Shown piece after piece: positions 1 through 9,831 of a DNA stretch of 64,000 nt. The stretch's first letter is position 1; every line of letters starts with the position of its first letter. Source of the stretch: Alphaproteobacteria bacterium (GTDB lineage: Bacteria; Pseudomonadota; Alphaproteobacteria; Rhizobiales; Rhizobiaceae); contig JAHJHT010000008.1 in the NCBI GenBank assembly GCA_018823835.1, positions 124,001-188,000 of the forward strand, read 5' to 3'. The notes under the pieces were generated by a model. The model saw only the letters and a program-made list of their open reading frames with translations, had not been told where the DNA came from and searched no databases. A program made the position numbers and the translations under genes.

Positions 1-167
1 ACAATGTTGCGCCGCCGACCATCAACCTCGATAATCCAGAGCGCGAGACGGCTATCGATCTGGTGCCCAACAAGCCGCGAGAGAGGCAGATCGACGTCGC
101 TCTTTCCAACTCTTTCGGCTTTGGTGGCACCAACGCGTCGCTGATCTTTCAGCGCTACAACGGCTGA
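1..167 (+). CDS. fabF: 3-oxoacyl-ACP synthase II, C-terminal end (partial)
   Basis: Only the last 54 codons are inside the window, read in the frame that starts at base 3 and stopping with TGA at 165-167. The end contains the NSFGFGGTNASLIF segment, which is the C-terminal glycine-rich signature of condensing enzymes of the FabF/KAS II type. FabF elongates acyl-ACP chains in fatty-acid synthesis in the cytoplasm. Placement directly upstream of mltG is the usual order in alphaproteobacteria (acpP-fabF-mltG). FabB-like paralogues share this tail, so the FabF call rests partly on the neighbour. Confidence 0.9.
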   Translation, partial: NVAPPTINLDNPERETAIDLVPNKPRERQIDVALSNSFGFGGTNASLIFQRYNG

Positions 168-263
168 AGCCGCGGCTGCGCCGCGAATTTTGCCACATTC
201 GAACTTAGTCTTGCGGCAGTTCTCTCAGCGCAGAGTTCGTCCGGAAGGCAATGTTGAGGCGAC

Positions 264-1454
264 ATGAACATGAACCCGGGAGATCGCGATTTCGGCCGGC
301 GGGACGCACCGCCACAGCCGATTGTGCCCAAGACCGCCAGCGAGGCGCTGCGGCCCGAGAAGGGCACGCCGCCGCCGAAGCGCTCGCGCCGCTCGCGCAG
401 CCAGATCATCGTGTTCATGAATTTCGTGGTCTCGTCGGTGATCCTTGTGGTGCTCGCCGCGGGAGTCGCGGTGTTTCTGGGCAAGTCCGAATTCGACGGA
501 CGCGGACCGTCGCAGACGACGGCCAACTTCCTGGTCAAGCCGAGCACCGGCGTCGCCGAGATCGCCGAGCAGCTGGAGCGGCGCGGCCTGATCAGCGACC
601 AGCGGATTTTCCGGCTCGGCGTGCGCGCCTACGGTCATGACGCCAGCCTGAAGGCCGGCGAATACGAAATTCAGGCCGGCGCCTCGATGCGCGACATCAT
701 GGTACTGCTGGAGAGCGGCAAGTCGGTGCTGGCCTCTTTGACCATCCCGGAGGGCATGACGGTCGAGCAGGCCTTCCAGAGGATCGCCGAGCACGAAGCG
801 CTGACAGGCGAAATGCCGACCGAAATGCCCCCCGAAGGCAGCCTGATCGCCGATACGCAGCGCTTCACGCGCGGATCGACGCGCAAGCAGATCGTCGAGA
901 AGATGCTGGCCGACCAGCAAAGGCTGGTCGAGAGTATCTGGAACCGCCGCGTGCAGGGGCTGCCCCTTGCCAACGTCAATGAGTTCGTGACGCTGGCCTC
1001 GATCGTGGAGAAGGAGACCGGCCGCAGCGACGAGCGCTCGCGCGTCGCCGCCGTCTTCATCAACCGCCTGAACAAGGGCATGCGCCTGCAGTCCGACCCG
1101 ACCATTCTCTACGGTCTGTTCGGCGGCAAGGGGAGGCCCGCGGACCGGCCGATCTACCAGTCGGACATCGACAAGCCGACGCCCTACAACACCTATGTCA
1201 TCGACGGCCTGCCGCCCACACCGATCGCAAATCCCGGGCGCGCGGCTCTGGAAGCCGTGGCGAACCCTTCGAAGACCAAGGACCTCTACTTCGTTGCTGA
1301 CGGCACGGGAGGGCATGTCTTCGCCACGACGCTCGACGTCCACAACGAGAATGTCGCGCGCTGGCGCGCTGCCCAGCGCAAGCTGGCGCAGGAAGCAGCC
1401 AAGGCCGAGGCTGAGAAGGCGGCATCCGGCGAGCCGGCGACCAGCGCCGAGTAA
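264..1454 (+). CDS. mltG: Endolytic peptidoglycan transglycosylase MltG (YceG-like)
   Basis: 396 residues. A basic cytoplasmic N-terminus (about 1-46) is followed by a single membrane segment (about 47-73), then a periplasmic domain. The YceG/MltG signature is clear: the EKETG motif at 249-253 holds the catalytic glutamate, followed by VFINRL, RLQSDPT, TPYNTY and GLPPTPIANPG. The family cleaves nascent glycan strands at the inner membrane and is thought to set strand length. The length is typical of alphaproteobacterial members, with a low-complexity Ala/Glu-rich tail. It sits 96 bp after fabF and 81 bp before the yicC start, in the conserved fabF-mltG-yicC-gmk order. Confidence 0.95.
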   Translation: MNMNPGDRDFGRRDAPPQPIVPKTASEALRPEKGTPPPKRSRRSRSQIIVFMNFVVSSVILVVLAAGVAVFLGKSEFDGRGPSQTTANFLVKPSTGVAEIAEQLERRGLISDQRIFRLGVRAYGHDASLKAGEYEIQAGASMRDIMVLLESGKSVLASLTIPEGMTVEQAFQRIAEHEALTGEMPTEMPPEGSLIADTQRFTRGSTRKQIVEKMLADQQRLVESIWNRRVQGLPLANVNEFVTLASIVEKETGRSDERSRVAAVFINRLNKGMRLQSDPTILYGLFGGKGRPADRPIYQSDIDKPTPYNTYVIDGLPPTPIANPGRAALEAVANPSKTKDLYFVADGTGGHVFATTLDVHNENVARWRAAQRKLAQEAAKAEAEKAASGEPATSAE

Positions 1455-1535
1455 GGCGCCGGCAGTCTGCGCGGCGTCAGGGGATGAGTTTTGAGGCCGG
1501 CGCTTTCCGCGCCGGCGCAGGGGGCGCGCCGACAG

Positions 1536-2426
1536 ATGAATCTGCAAAGCATGACCGGCTTCGCGCGGGCCACGGCGGACCATGACGGCGTTTCGATCGC
1601 CTGGGAGCTGAAGTCCGTCAACGGCAAGAGCGTCGAACTGCGGCTAAGGCTGCCGACGGGCTTCGATCGCCTGGAAGCGTCGCTGCGGCAGGCAGTTCAG
1701 AAGCGCTTTGCGCGCGGCAATTTCCAGGCAACCCTGACCATCGGACGCGCGCCTGGAGCGCAGGCGCAGCCCGTCGTCAACGAGGCCTTCCTGAAGGACG
1801 TCGCCGGTCTTGCCGTCAGGCTGCAGGAGCAGTTTGGCGTGACGGCGGCGAGCGCCGACGGTCTGCTTGCGTTGCGCGGCGTGCTCGAGGTGCCGGAAGC
1901 GATCGAAAGCGAGGAGACGCGTGCCGGGCTGGACGCAGCCATCGTGCAGGCCTTCGCCGCAGCGCTCGACGGGCTTGAGGCCGCCCGCCAGAGCGAAGGC
2001 GAGGCGCTGCGTGCGCTGCTGCTCGGCCACATCGATACCATCGAGGCGCTGGTTTCCCGGGCCGAGGCGGACCCGTCGCGTGAGCCGGCCGCGATCCGCG
2101 ACAGGTTGGCCGGCCAGGTGAGGCTGCTTCTCGACGCCGCGTCCAATCTCGACGAGGCGCGCCTGCTCCAGGAAGCCGCCCTGCTCGCCACCAAGGCCGA
2201 TATCCGCGAGGAGATCGACCGGTTGAACACGCATGTCGCTTCCGGGCGCGCCCTCCTGCAGAATGGCGGTGCAATCGGCCGGAAACTCGATTTTCTTGCG
2301 CAGGAATTCAACCGCGAATCGAATACTCTGTGTTCCAAGTCCAACGCAGCGGCCATTACGGCGATCGGCCTGGAACTGAAATCGGTGGTCGACCAGTTTC
2401 GCGAACAGGTCCAGAATCTGGAGTAG
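1536..2426 (+). CDS. yicC: YicC family endoribonuclease
   Basis: 296 residues from the ATG chosen here, which gives the N-terminus MNLQSMTGFAR that is characteristic of the YicC family. An upstream in-frame ATG at 1491 would add 15 unlike residues and is rejected. The C-terminal DUF1732-type region is present (GRKLDFLAQEFNRE, then NTLCSKS near the end). E. coli YicC has been described as an endoribonuclease acting on small RNAs; that activity is carried over by family only. The stop lies 3 bp before the gmk start, so the two genes are almost certainly co-transcribed and probably translationally coupled. Confidence 0.93.
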   Translation: MNLQSMTGFARATADHDGVSIAWELKSVNGKSVELRLRLPTGFDRLEASLRQAVQKRFARGNFQATLTIGRAPGAQAQPVVNEAFLKDVAGLAVRLQEQFGVTAASADGLLALRGVLEVPEAIESEETRAGLDAAIVQAFAAALDGLEAARQSEGEALRALLLGHIDTIEALVSRAEADPSREPAAIRDRLAGQVRLLLDAASNLDEARLLQEAALLATKADIREEIDRLNTHVASGRALLQNGGAIGRKLDFLAQEFNRESNTLCSKSNAAAITAIGLELKSVVDQFREQVQNLE

Positions 2427-2429
2427 CGC

Positions 2430-3086
2430 ATGAGCGCCGATACGAGCCCGATCCGCATCCGCCGTCGCGGGCTGATGCTGGTCCTGTCGTCGCCCTCGGG
2501 GGCCGGCAAGTCGACGATTGCCCGCAACCTGCTCGAGACGGATCCCGGCCTCGAGCTCTCCGTCAGCGTAACGACGCGGCCCAGGCGCGGCAGCGAGATC
2601 GACGGCGTGCACTACCATTTCCAAACGCAGCGCGAATTCGACCGGCTGCGCGACTCCGACGCGCTGCTGGAATGGGCCGAAGTACATGGCAATTGCTACG
2701 CCACGCCCCGTGAGCCGGCGGAAGCCGCGCTGGTCGACGGGCGCGACATGCTGTTCGATATCGACTGGCAGGGCGCGGCTCAGCTCCGGGAAAAGATGCC
2801 GGTCGACATCGTCTCGATCTTCATCCTGCCGCCCTCCATGCGGGAACTTCGGGAGCGGCTGAAGCGGCGCGCCGAGGACCAGGATGCGGTGATCGACGCG
2901 CGGCTGAAGAACGCCAGGGACGAGATCGAGCACTGGCGCGACTACGACTATGTCGTCATCAATGACGACCTCGACCGTTCGTTCGCAGAGGTACGCTCAA
3001 TCGTGACCGCCGAACGGTTGCGCCGCGACCGCAGGCCGGGCCTGTTCGATTTCGTCTCGGGATTGCTCGACGAAAAGGCCGGCTAG
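2430..3086 (+). CDS. gmk: Guanylate kinase
   Basis: 218 residues. The P-loop SPSGAGKS at 21-28 opens the guanylate kinase fold, followed by the GMP-binding region ([32 protein letters not shown]) and the lid. It phosphorylates GMP or dGMP to the diphosphate in the cytoplasm. Length is normal for bacterial Gmk. A GGAG sequence overlaps the end of yicC just ahead of the ATG. Its stop codon is separated by one base from the stop of the convergent ASCH gene, so no independent terminator fits between them. Confidence 0.97.
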   Translation: MSADTSPIRIRRRGLMLVLSSPSGAGKSTIARNLLETDPGLELSVSVTTRPRRGSEIDGVHYHFQTQREFDRLRDSDALLEWAEVHGNCYATPREPAEAALVDGRDMLFDIDWQGAAQLREKMPVDIVSIFILPPSMRELRERLKRRAEDQDAVIDARLKNARDEIEHWRDYDYVVINDDLDRSFAEVRSIVTAERLRRDRRPGLFDFVSGLLDEKAG

Positions 3087-3087
3087 C

Positions 3088-3447
3088 TCAGGCTCCGGTG
3101 CCGGGCGCGGGGTGCCGCGCGGGTGCGCGATGCTCGATCACCTGGACAATGTCGCCCCATTCGATCTCGGGATAATGCTCGCGCATCCCCTCCAGCATGA
3201 CCTCGCGCGGCCACTCCACCTCGCGGCCGAGAAACCGCGCAGCCTCCGACAGGGGCATGTCCGTGCAGCGGACAACATCGACGATGACGGTGCGGCCCGG
3301 GTCGCCTGCGCAGACATAGCGCATCGGGCCGGGCGCGATGCGCGCCTCGCCAAACCGGATCGTCGCGGTCTTTTCGCCGCTGAGGATAAGGGGAAAGAGC
3401 CGGGCCACGACCGCCAGGGCCTGGATCGGAGGCGCTTCAGATGGCAT
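3088..3447 (-). CDS. ASCH-domain (PUA-like) protein
   Basis: 119 residues. The segment [18 protein letters not shown] with the following beta-rich region resembles the ASCH fold, a PUA-like domain in which the G-x-K-x-x-T/E-x-R element lines the ligand cleft. Known ASCH proteins bind RNA, and at least one (YqfB) hydrolyses N4-acetylcytidine; nothing here fixes a substrate. The start codon overlaps the last 11 bp of rsmA, so it is probably the third gene of a pdxA-rsmA-ASCH transcript. Partnership with an rRNA methyltransferase makes an RNA-linked role plausible but unproven. Confidence 0.75.
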   Translation of the reverse strand: MPSEAPPIQALAVVARLFPLILSGEKTATIRFGEARIAPGPMRYVCAGDPGRTVIVDVVRCTDMPLSEAARFLGREVEWPREVMLEGMREHYPEIEWGDIVQVIEHRAPARHPAPGTGA

Positions 3448-4261
3448 TGGCGAGCGCCACGAACTCCGCGATCTCGAGCGTTTCGGCGCGCCGCGTGGGA
3501 TCGATGCCGACCGCGGCGAGCAGTGCCTCGCCGCCCAGGCTCTTGAGGCTCTGGCGCAGCATCTTGCGGCGCTGCCCGAAGGCGGCCTCAGTGACGCGGG
3601 CGAGCTTGCGCACTTCGGCCGGCAGCGGCGCCGGGCGGGGCATGATGTGCACCACGGACGAGGTCACCTTCGGCGGCGGCGTGAAGGCCTGCGGCGGGAC
3701 GTCGAAGGCAATGCGCGCTTCGGTGCGCCAGCCGGCGAGAACGCCCAGCCGGCCGAAGGCGTTGTCCGAGGGCTTTGCCACGATCCGCTCGGCAACCTCG
3801 CGCTGGAACATCAGCGTCATCGACTCGTAGAAGGGCGGCCACGCCGGCACGGTCAGCCAGCGCACGAGGAGCTCGGTGCCGATATTGTAGGGCAGGTTGG
3901 CGACGATCTTGACCGGCTGGCCGGCCGCGAGCGCCGCGAAGTCGGTTTTCAGCGCATCGCCCGACACGATCTCGAGCCGGCCCGGATAATGGTCGGAGAC
4001 TTCCGCGAGCGCGGCCAGGCAGCGCTCGTCACGTTCGATGGCGACGACCCGCTGCGCGCCGTTCATCAACAGGGCCCGCGTCAACCCGCCCGGGCCGGGT
4101 CCGACCTCGATGACGGTCGTCTGCGAAAGGTCGCCTGCCGTGCGCGCGATCTTTCCTGTGAGGTTGAGGTCGAGCAGGAAATTCTGGCCGAGCGATCTCT
4201 TGGCACGAAGCTCATGCCTTTCGATGACATCGCGCAGGGGTGGCAGGCCGTCGAGGCTCAT
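3437..4261 (-). CDS. rsmA: 16S rRNA adenine dimethyltransferase RsmA (KsgA)
   Basis: 274 residues. The KsgA signatures are complete: LGQNFLLD at 24-31, the SAM-binding motif EVGPGPGG beginning at residue 52, and the catalytic NLPYNI motif at 122-127. The enzyme dimethylates two adjacent adenines in the 3' terminal helix of 16S rRNA during 30S maturation. The start overlaps the pdxA stop in an ATGA arrangement (4 bp), implying translational coupling. The pdxA-rsmA pairing is widespread in proteobacteria. Confidence 0.97.
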   Translation of the reverse strand: MSLDGLPPLRDVIERHELRAKRSLGQNFLLDLNLTGKIARTAGDLSQTTVIEVGPGPGGLTRALLMNGAQRVVAIERDERCLAALAEVSDHYPGRLEIVSGDALKTDFAALAAGQPVKIVANLPYNIGTELLVRWLTVPAWPPFYESMTLMFQREVAERIVAKPSDNAFGRLGVLAGWRTEARIAFDVPPQAFTPPPKVTSSVVHIMPRPAPLPAEVRKLARVTEAAFGQRRKMLRQSLKSLGGEALLAAVGIDPTRRAETLEIAEFVALANAI

Positions 4262-5289
4262 GCGGGGAAGCTCCCGGTGTCGGCCAGCAGACGCGCCAGT
4301 CGCAACGCGGCGATGAAGCTGTCCGGTTGCGCCGTTCCCGTGCCGGCAATCGCGAATGCGGTTCCGTGGTCGGGGGAGGTCCTGACGAAGGGCAGGCCGA
4401 GTGTCACATTGACGGCTTCGTCGAAGGCCAGTGTCTTGGCCGGGATCAGCGCCTGGTCGTGGTACATGCAGATGGCCGCGTCATAGCCGGCGCGGGCGCG
4501 CGGGTGAAACATCGTGTCGGCCGGGAGAGGGCCGTAGGCATCGATGCCTTGGGAGCGCAGGCTTGCGACCGCGGGTGCGACCAACGCCTCGTCCTCGCCA
4601 CCCATCGCACCGCCTTCGCCGGCATGCGGATTGAGGCCGGCAACCGCAAGCCGCGGATTGGCAATGCCGAAGCGCGCCGCCAGATCCCGCGCTACGACTT
4701 GCGCCGTTGTGACGATCAGCTCGATGCTGAGCGCGGCGGGCACCTCGGCCAGCGGGATGTGGATGGTAACCGGCACGCTGCGCAGGTCAGGACCGACCAG
4801 CATCATCACGGGGGTCTGCGCCAGGCCGGTGGCCTCGAAGGCGAGATGCGCGAGATATTCGGTATGGCCGGGAAAGCCGAAGCCCGCATCGTAGAGCGGC
4901 TTCTTGGCAATGGGGCAGGTGACGACGGCGGCCGCGCGGCCCGACATGACGTCGGCCACGGCCCTGTCGATCGCTTCGATGATGCCTGGCGCATTGGCGG
5001 CCGACGGCAGGCCCGGCGTATCGGCGAAGGCAGCCTCCAGCGGGACCACCGGCAGGGCGCCGGAAAATGCGGCCGCGGAGCCGGAAGGCGAGGTCTCGGC
5101 CAGTGGTGTATCCAAGCCGATGTGACGGGCGCGTGATGAAATCAGCGCGGGGTCGGCAAGCAGGTAGAAGGGGGGCAAGGACAGCTCGACGCGCCGCTGC
5201 CAGGCGGCAAGCGCTATCTCGGGGCCGATGCCTGACGGATCTCCCACCGAGACGGCAAGCGGCAGCGCCGCGGCTGGATGACGCGGCAT
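4258..5289 (-). CDS. pdxA: 4-hydroxythreonine-4-phosphate dehydrogenase
   Basis: 343 residues. It begins with the PdxA-type [16 protein letters not shown] segment and carries the conserved [21 protein letters not shown] and NPHAGEGG elements, the last two holding metal-binding histidines. [18 protein letters not shown] follows, and the C-terminus has the [11 protein letters not shown] signature. PdxA is the NAD-dependent step of the DXP-dependent pyridoxal phosphate pathway. It lies 6 bp after the SurA-like gene on the same strand, so it belongs to the envelope operon transcriptionally while serving cofactor synthesis. Confidence 0.96.
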   Translation of the reverse strand: MPRHPAAALPLAVSVGDPSGIGPEIALAAWQRRVELSLPPFYLLADPALISSRARHIGLDTPLAETSPSGSAAAFSGALPVVPLEAAFADTPGLPSAANAPGIIEAIDRAVADVMSGRAAAVVTCPIAKKPLYDAGFGFPGHTEYLAHLAFEATGLAQTPVMMLVGPDLRSVPVTIHIPLAEVPAALSIELIVTTAQVVARDLAARFGIANPRLAVAGLNPHAGEGGAMGGEDEALVAPAVASLRSQGIDAYGPLPADTMFHPRARAGYDAAICMYHDQALIPAKTLAFDEAVNVTLGLPFVRTSPDHGTAFAIAGTGTAQPDSFIAALRLARLLADTGSFPA

Positions 5290-5295
5290 GTGCTG

Positions 5296-6243
5296 TCAGC
5301 GCTTGACGATATTCGCCTTCTCGCGAAGCTCTTCGGTGTATTTCTTGCTGAGGTCTTCCGCCTTGTCGTCCGTGGCGCCCTCCAGCTGGAACACCATCTT
5401 GGCGACACGGTCGTCGGAGACTTCGCGGCTGGAACAGATGCCGATGAACTCGACGCCGAGGTTGGTTTCCCGCACGCCCGTCGCGCCCCCGACCTTGGTC
5501 TTCTTGATCTGCTCGGCCCATTCGGGCGGCAACTCGGGTCCGAACTTGCGGCCGAGATCGCGGACCGTCACGTCGACCAGGCCCTTGGCGAAGTCACGCG
5601 TGCGTTCGCAGCCGGAAAAGCGGGCGCGCATGGCCTCTGCCTCGCGCTTGCGGCTCGCCATCTTGCCGCGCTCACTGGCCGGAACCACGAAGATGATATG
5701 CTGCAGCATGTATTCGGTGGCGGTAGGCTTCGTGCCGCCCTGCTTGAGCATGCGCTGGACGACGTCCTGCTCGCTCATGCTGCGGACTTCGCTGCGGTTG
5801 CGCGCCGCGAGTGCCTGGTTCCAGGCCATCTGCGAGCGGATGAATTCCTTGAAGTGCGCCTTGGTCACGCCGGACTGGGACATGATGCCGTCAAGCTGCT
5901 TGACCGTCATCTTGTTGCCTTTGGCGAAGCGGTTGTAGGCCTCCGTCACCGCGTCGTCGGTGATCCGGACACCGAGCCGCTGGGCTTCGGCATTGTGCAG
6001 CGCCTGATCGACCATGGCCTGTTCGGCCTCGGCGTTCAGGTTGCCCTTGCGGCGCTGCAGCTTGAGGAAAGCGACACGGCGCTGGATGTCGTAGGTGGTC
6101 ACCGGAACCCTGTTGACGATCAACTTGATTTCGCTGGCCGCCGCCGGACCCGCCAGCGTCGTCAGTGACTCTATTGCCCCGAAGGCGAAGAGCGCGAGGC
6201 TCGTCGATATGAGGCATTTCCTAACCGAAAGCATCCGATCCAA
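5296..6243 (-). CDS. surA: SurA-like periplasmic peptidyl-prolyl isomerase/chaperone
   Basis: 315 residues. An N-terminal signal sequence ends near AGPAAA-SE, followed by a SurA_N domain (IVNRVPVTTYDIQRRV) and a divergent parvulin-like region (EYMLQHIIFVVP to GVEFIGICSSR). SurA proteins escort outer-membrane proteins, including LptD, through the periplasm, which fits the position just after lptD. The start is a TTG at 6241-6243: an AAGGA sequence lies 5 bases ahead of it, while the in-frame ATG at 6234 would be 14 bases away. Only one parvulin-like domain is visible, against two in E. coli SurA. The symbol is by analogy. Confidence 0.85.
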   Translation of the reverse strand: MDRMLSVRKCLISTSLALFAFGAIESLTTLAGPAAASEIKLIVNRVPVTTYDIQRRVAFLKLQRRKGNLNAEAEQAMVDQALHNAEAQRLGVRITDDAVTEAYNRFAKGNKMTVKQLDGIMSQSGVTKAHFKEFIRSQMAWNQALAARNRSEVRSMSEQDVVQRMLKQGGTKPTATEYMLQHIIFVVPASERGKMASRKREAEAMRARFSGCERTRDFAKGLVDVTVRDLGRKFGPELPPEWAEQIKKTKVGGATGVRETNLGVEFIGICSSREVSDDRVAKMVFQLEGATDDKAEDLSKKYTEELREKANIVKR

Positions 6244-6327
6244 TCCCGTCCTTTACCCTTCTGCATAGAATAGCGACGGATTCCTGCCCCCGCTATGCGG
6301 CGAAACGATGTCGGCACCTGCCCCGCC

Positions 6328-8745
6328 TCAGAGGTCGGCGGCAACAGAATTGCTGGAGGAGCCGAAATCGCCGATCGTGCGGAACGAAAGGTTGAAGCCG
6401 ATGCTCTGCGACCGCTCGCGTGACTCGACATCGGTATTCTGGCTGTAGGTCATCAGATAGGTGAAGCACTCGTCGTCATAGGCAAAGCCGATCGAGTTCT
6501 TGACCATCACGTCCGACTCGAAGTCGTAGGTGCCGGAGCCGAAGACGCGCCAGGTTTCGAACAGCCGGGCCGAGGCGCCGAGCGAGAGTTCCCTGCGATC
6601 GTGGTCGAAGCCATAGAGCGGCTGCGCCTGGATGTAGGTGTAGCTGCTGGTCAGCGAGAAGATGTCGGTCGAATAGCCGGCCTTCAACTCGCCGCGGCGC
6701 ATTTCCAGCGTCTGTTCGTCAAGCCGCGCGCTCAGCGAGGCAGAAACGCCATTGGGCGACGCGAAGCCGAACAAGCCGACGAAATCCGACGTATCCGTCT
6801 CAAGGCCCGAATAGGCGCCGACATTGACGAGATCGGGCTGGGCAAACGAGTTCTCGCCCGCCACGTGATAGGACTGGCCGACGAGGCCATTGGTGGTCCA
6901 GCCGTTGGCGAAGGATCCGGAATAGCGGAAGCCGAAATTGGCGCGCGTGCCGCCCTCGATCCGGTCGTAGCCGGAGAACTTGTCGCGCTCGAAGAGGGTG
7001 GAGGCGTCGAAGACGAAGCTCTGCGCATCCTCGTTGGGAATGCCGAGGGTGCTCTGATAGGCCGGATCGTTGCGCGCGAAGATCTGCGCCATCGGCTCGA
7101 GAACATGGTTGGCGCTGGTCGAGGAGAACAGCACCGGGAAGCGCAGCTCCAGCCCGGCCGTCGCCAGGAAGCGGTGATAGGCCGATCGGATATCGGAAGC
7201 GACACCGATATCGGGGTTCGACGCCATCGAGTTGATGGCCGTTACGGAGTCAGAGCTGTAGTTCACCTGCATCGTGTCGGCCTGGAAGGCCAGGAGCGGC
7301 GTCATCACGAGGCCGCCATCGGTGGTGAAAGAGCGCTTCCACTCGGCTTCGGCCGTGATGCGGCTCGACGTTCCTTCGATGCCGCCGACGCGATCGACCG
7401 GAAGGAGGAAATCGGGATTCGTTTGCGGCTCGTAATCCAGCGTGCCGCGGTCGATGACGCGGGCGTTGACGTCGAAGTTCAATTCGCCGCCGAAGACCGA
7501 CTGGTCCGGCGTATAGGCGTAGTCGAAGCTTGGCAGCACCCAGGGCTGTTCGTCTGCGCGAGCGCCGGGCTCGTCATCGAAGGCCTCTTCCTGCACCTCG
7601 AAATGCATGGCGCGCAGGTCGAAGAAGTTCCGGTCGTCGAGGCCGGTCAGGTAGACCTGCGAGGTGTGCACGTAATCATTGTAGCCGGCGATGCCGTAGG
7701 TGTGGGAAAAGTTCTTGTCGGACTGCAGCAGGACTTCCCAGCCAAAGTCCCAGCGTTCGTTGATGGCGAACTGGCCCTTGGTGCCCATCATGCCGCGCAG
7801 CCGGTTCAAGTCGCCATCGCGTCCGCGGTCTACGGTCAGCGCGTCAAAAGCTTCTGGATCGATCTGGTTGATGCCGGCGAAGTGAATGCTGTACTCGCCG
7901 TTGTTGAAACGCTGGCGCCATTCAGCCTCGGCCAGGAAACCCTGGGTGGTGAAGCCGGTGCCGGTCAGCGTCAGGTCGTAGGTCGGCGACAGCGCCAGAT
8001 AGTAGGGGATCGATACGCCGACGCCGAGATTGCTGCCGTACCGGATGCCCGGCATCAGGAAGCCCGACTTGCGCTTGACCGTCGGGTCCGGAATCTCGAA
8101 TGCCGTGATGTTGCCGAGCGGAACGCCGAGGAACTCGAAGGCGGAGTTCTCGAAGCGGATCGTCTTGGCCTTGCTGTTCCAGATGATTCGCTTGGCCTTC
8201 AGCCGCCAGACCGGGGCCTTGTCCGGCTGTTCCTCGCAGGGCTCGCAGGCAGTGTAGACGCCGTTGTTGAAGGTCGTCAGGAAGCCTTCGCGGCGCTCGG
8301 CGCTTTCGGCCGCGAAGTAGGTCTTGTCGACCGTCTCGACGCGCAGCGCATTGACGAAGCCGTCGCCGAAATCGTCGGTGACGTCGATCCTGTCGGAATA
8401 GATCTTGGTGCCGTCCGACTGCACGATCTCGACGTTGCCGATGGCGACCAGCCGGCGCGACGGACGATCATAGGTGATCTGATTCGCCACCAGCTTGTTG
8501 CCGCCATAATTGATCCGGACACCGCCGGTTGCGGTCACGCTGTCGTCGTTATTGTCGTAGATGAGGGTGTCGGCTTCGAGCAGCATCTCGGAACCTTCCG
8601 GGATGCTTGGCGACAGATCGGCGATGGTCTGGGCGAAGGAGGGTGCAGGGCTGAAAGCGCACGCAAGGACGCATGCGAGCGCTGTTGCGCCCATCAATTG
8701 CGTCACCCTTGTCGTTCTGCGGTCCAGCAATGCCGCAACCCCCAC
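6328..8745 (-). CDS. lptD: LPS-assembly outer-membrane protein LptD
   Basis: 805 residues. A signal peptide ends at about residue 39 (APSFAQ), followed by an OstA/LptA-like beta-jellyroll domain (roughly 45-190) and a long C-terminal beta-barrel. Cysteines occur at 167 and 170 in the N-terminal domain and at 760 near the end, compatible with the interdomain disulfides the family needs. LptD with LptE places LPS in the outer leaflet. The start is GTG directly abutting the lptG stop. A strong AGGAGG eight bases upstream decides it over the ATG at 8694. It is cotranscribed with lptF and lptG, the inner-membrane half of the same machine. Confidence 0.96.
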   Translation of the reverse strand: MGVAALLDRRTTRVTQLMGATALACVLACAFSPAPSFAQTIADLSPSIPEGSEMLLEADTLIYDNNDDSVTATGGVRINYGGNKLVANQITYDRPSRRLVAIGNVEIVQSDGTKIYSDRIDVTDDFGDGFVNALRVETVDKTYFAAESAERREGFLTTFNNGVYTACEPCEEQPDKAPVWRLKAKRIIWNSKAKTIRFENSAFEFLGVPLGNITAFEIPDPTVKRKSGFLMPGIRYGSNLGVGVSIPYYLALSPTYDLTLTGTGFTTQGFLAEAEWRQRFNNGEYSIHFAGINQIDPEAFDALTVDRGRDGDLNRLRGMMGTKGQFAINERWDFGWEVLLQSDKNFSHTYGIAGYNDYVHTSQVYLTGLDDRNFFDLRAMHFEVQEEAFDDEPGARADEQPWVLPSFDYAYTPDQSVFGGELNFDVNARVIDRGTLDYEPQTNPDFLLPVDRVGGIEGTSSRITAEAEWKRSFTTDGGLVMTPLLAFQADTMQVNYSSDSVTAINSMASNPDIGVASDIRSAYHRFLATAGLELRFPVLFSSTSANHVLEPMAQIFARNDPAYQSTLGIPNEDAQSFVFDASTLFERDKFSGYDRIEGGTRANFGFRYSGSFANGWTTNGLVGQSYHVAGENSFAQPDLVNVGAYSGLETDTSDFVGLFGFASPNGVSASLSARLDEQTLEMRRGELKAGYSTDIFSLTSSYTYIQAQPLYGFDHDRRELSLGASARLFETWRVFGSGTYDFESDVMVKNSIGFAYDDECFTYLMTYSQNTDVESRERSQSIGFNLSFRTIGDFGSSSNSVAADL

Positions 8746-9831
8746 CTAACCGTCCTCCTTATAAAGCAGGAACGTCACACCGAAAAACATTGCCACTACG
8801 ACTGGGATCCAGACCACGATGAATGGCGGCACGAATCCCGCGTTGCCGAACGCCTTAACAAGCACCGAGACCACATAAAGCAGAAACCCGGCCAAGACGC
8901 CACCCAGAATCATCGTCGCCGACTGGCCCATGCGCGCGAAGCGCATCGACACGGTTGCTGCGATCAGCGTCATCGCGACGAGAAGGAACGGCAACGCAAG
9001 GAGCGTATGGAACTGCGTGGCGAAGCTGTTCGCCCGCAGGCCGAACGATCGCGCGACCTCGATCTTCGCGGGCAATTCGTAGAACGGGATCGTATCCGGC
9101 CGCGCCAGCCGCTCCTGAACGAATTCGGGCCGCAGATTGGTGTCGATTCGGTCGGTCTCGACGACCGGCAACTGCTTGCCGTCGACGAGGCGGCTGACAG
9201 TGTGGAGTTCCCAGTAGCCATCGCGCAGATACGCGCGGGCGGCGTCTCGACGCTCGACGATGTTGCCCTCCGCATCGAGCGAGAAGAAGACCACGTCGGA
9301 CAGTTGCAGTCCGTTGTCGAGAACCGCCCGCGCACCGATGATGGTATCGCCGTCGGCGGTCTTCTGGCGCAGCCAGGGCGCCGTGAACGCCGAGACGGAA
9401 TTCGAGTTGCCCGACCTGAACTGCGTTTCCAGCGCCTCCGACCGGGAGAAGGCATAGGCGGCGAGGGGGTTGAGCACGCCGACGGTCAGAATGCCGAACA
9501 GCAGGGCGCCGACCATGCACGGAAGCAGGAACTGCCATGCCGAAATGCCGGCCGAGCGGGCGATGACCAGCTCGTACTTGCGGTTCAGCGAAACCAGTGT
9601 GGCGATTGCCGAGAGCAGCCCGATGAAGGGCACCGTCTGCTGCATGATCATCGGCACCCGGAGCGCGGAAACCGCGAAGGCGAACTTCACCGTGAAACCG
9701 GGAAGTCCCGAGGTCCGGCTGGAGAACTCGGTGAAATCGATCAGCATGACGAGGGCGTAGATGCCGACGAAGTACCATGCCGTGATGGCGGCGTAGCGGA
9801 AGAAGAAATAGCGTCCGAGGGTCCAGCCCAT
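8746..9831 (-). CDS. lptG: LPS export ABC transporter permease LptG
   Basis: 361 residues, starting MGWTLGRYFFFRY. This YjgP/YjgQ-family permease has three membrane segments before and three after a large periplasmic beta-jellyroll, the layout of LptF/LptG. Together with LptF and the ATPase LptB (not in this window) it extracts LPS from the inner membrane and feeds the LptC-LptA bridge. The ATG overlaps the lptF TAA by one base, and the stop touches the lptD start. A longer reading from 10074 would lie entirely inside lptF and is not credible. Confidence 0.95.
   Translation of the reverse strand: MGWTLGRYFFFRYAAITAWYFVGIYALVMLIDFTEFSSRTSGLPGFTVKFAFAVSALRVPMIMQQTVPFIGLLSAIATLVSLNRKYELVIARSAGISAWQFLLPCMVGALLFGILTVGVLNPLAAYAFSRSEALETQFRSGNSNSVSAFTAPWLRQKTADGDTIIGARAVLDNGLQLSDVVFFSLDAEGNIVERRDAARAYLRDGYWELHTVSRLVDGKQLPVVETDRIDTNLRPEFVQERLARPDTIPFYELPAKIEVARSFGLRANSFATQFHTLLALPFLLVAMTLIAATVSMRFARMGQSATMILGGVLAGFLLYVVSVLVKAFGNAGFVPPFIVVWIPVVVAMFFGVTFLLYKEDG

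Noticed and set aside
6234..6243. ATG at 6234 as the start of the SurA-like gene
   Set aside because: The AAGGA site is 14 bases from that ATG but 5 from the TTG at 6243, so the TTG fits better, though the difference of three residues is small.
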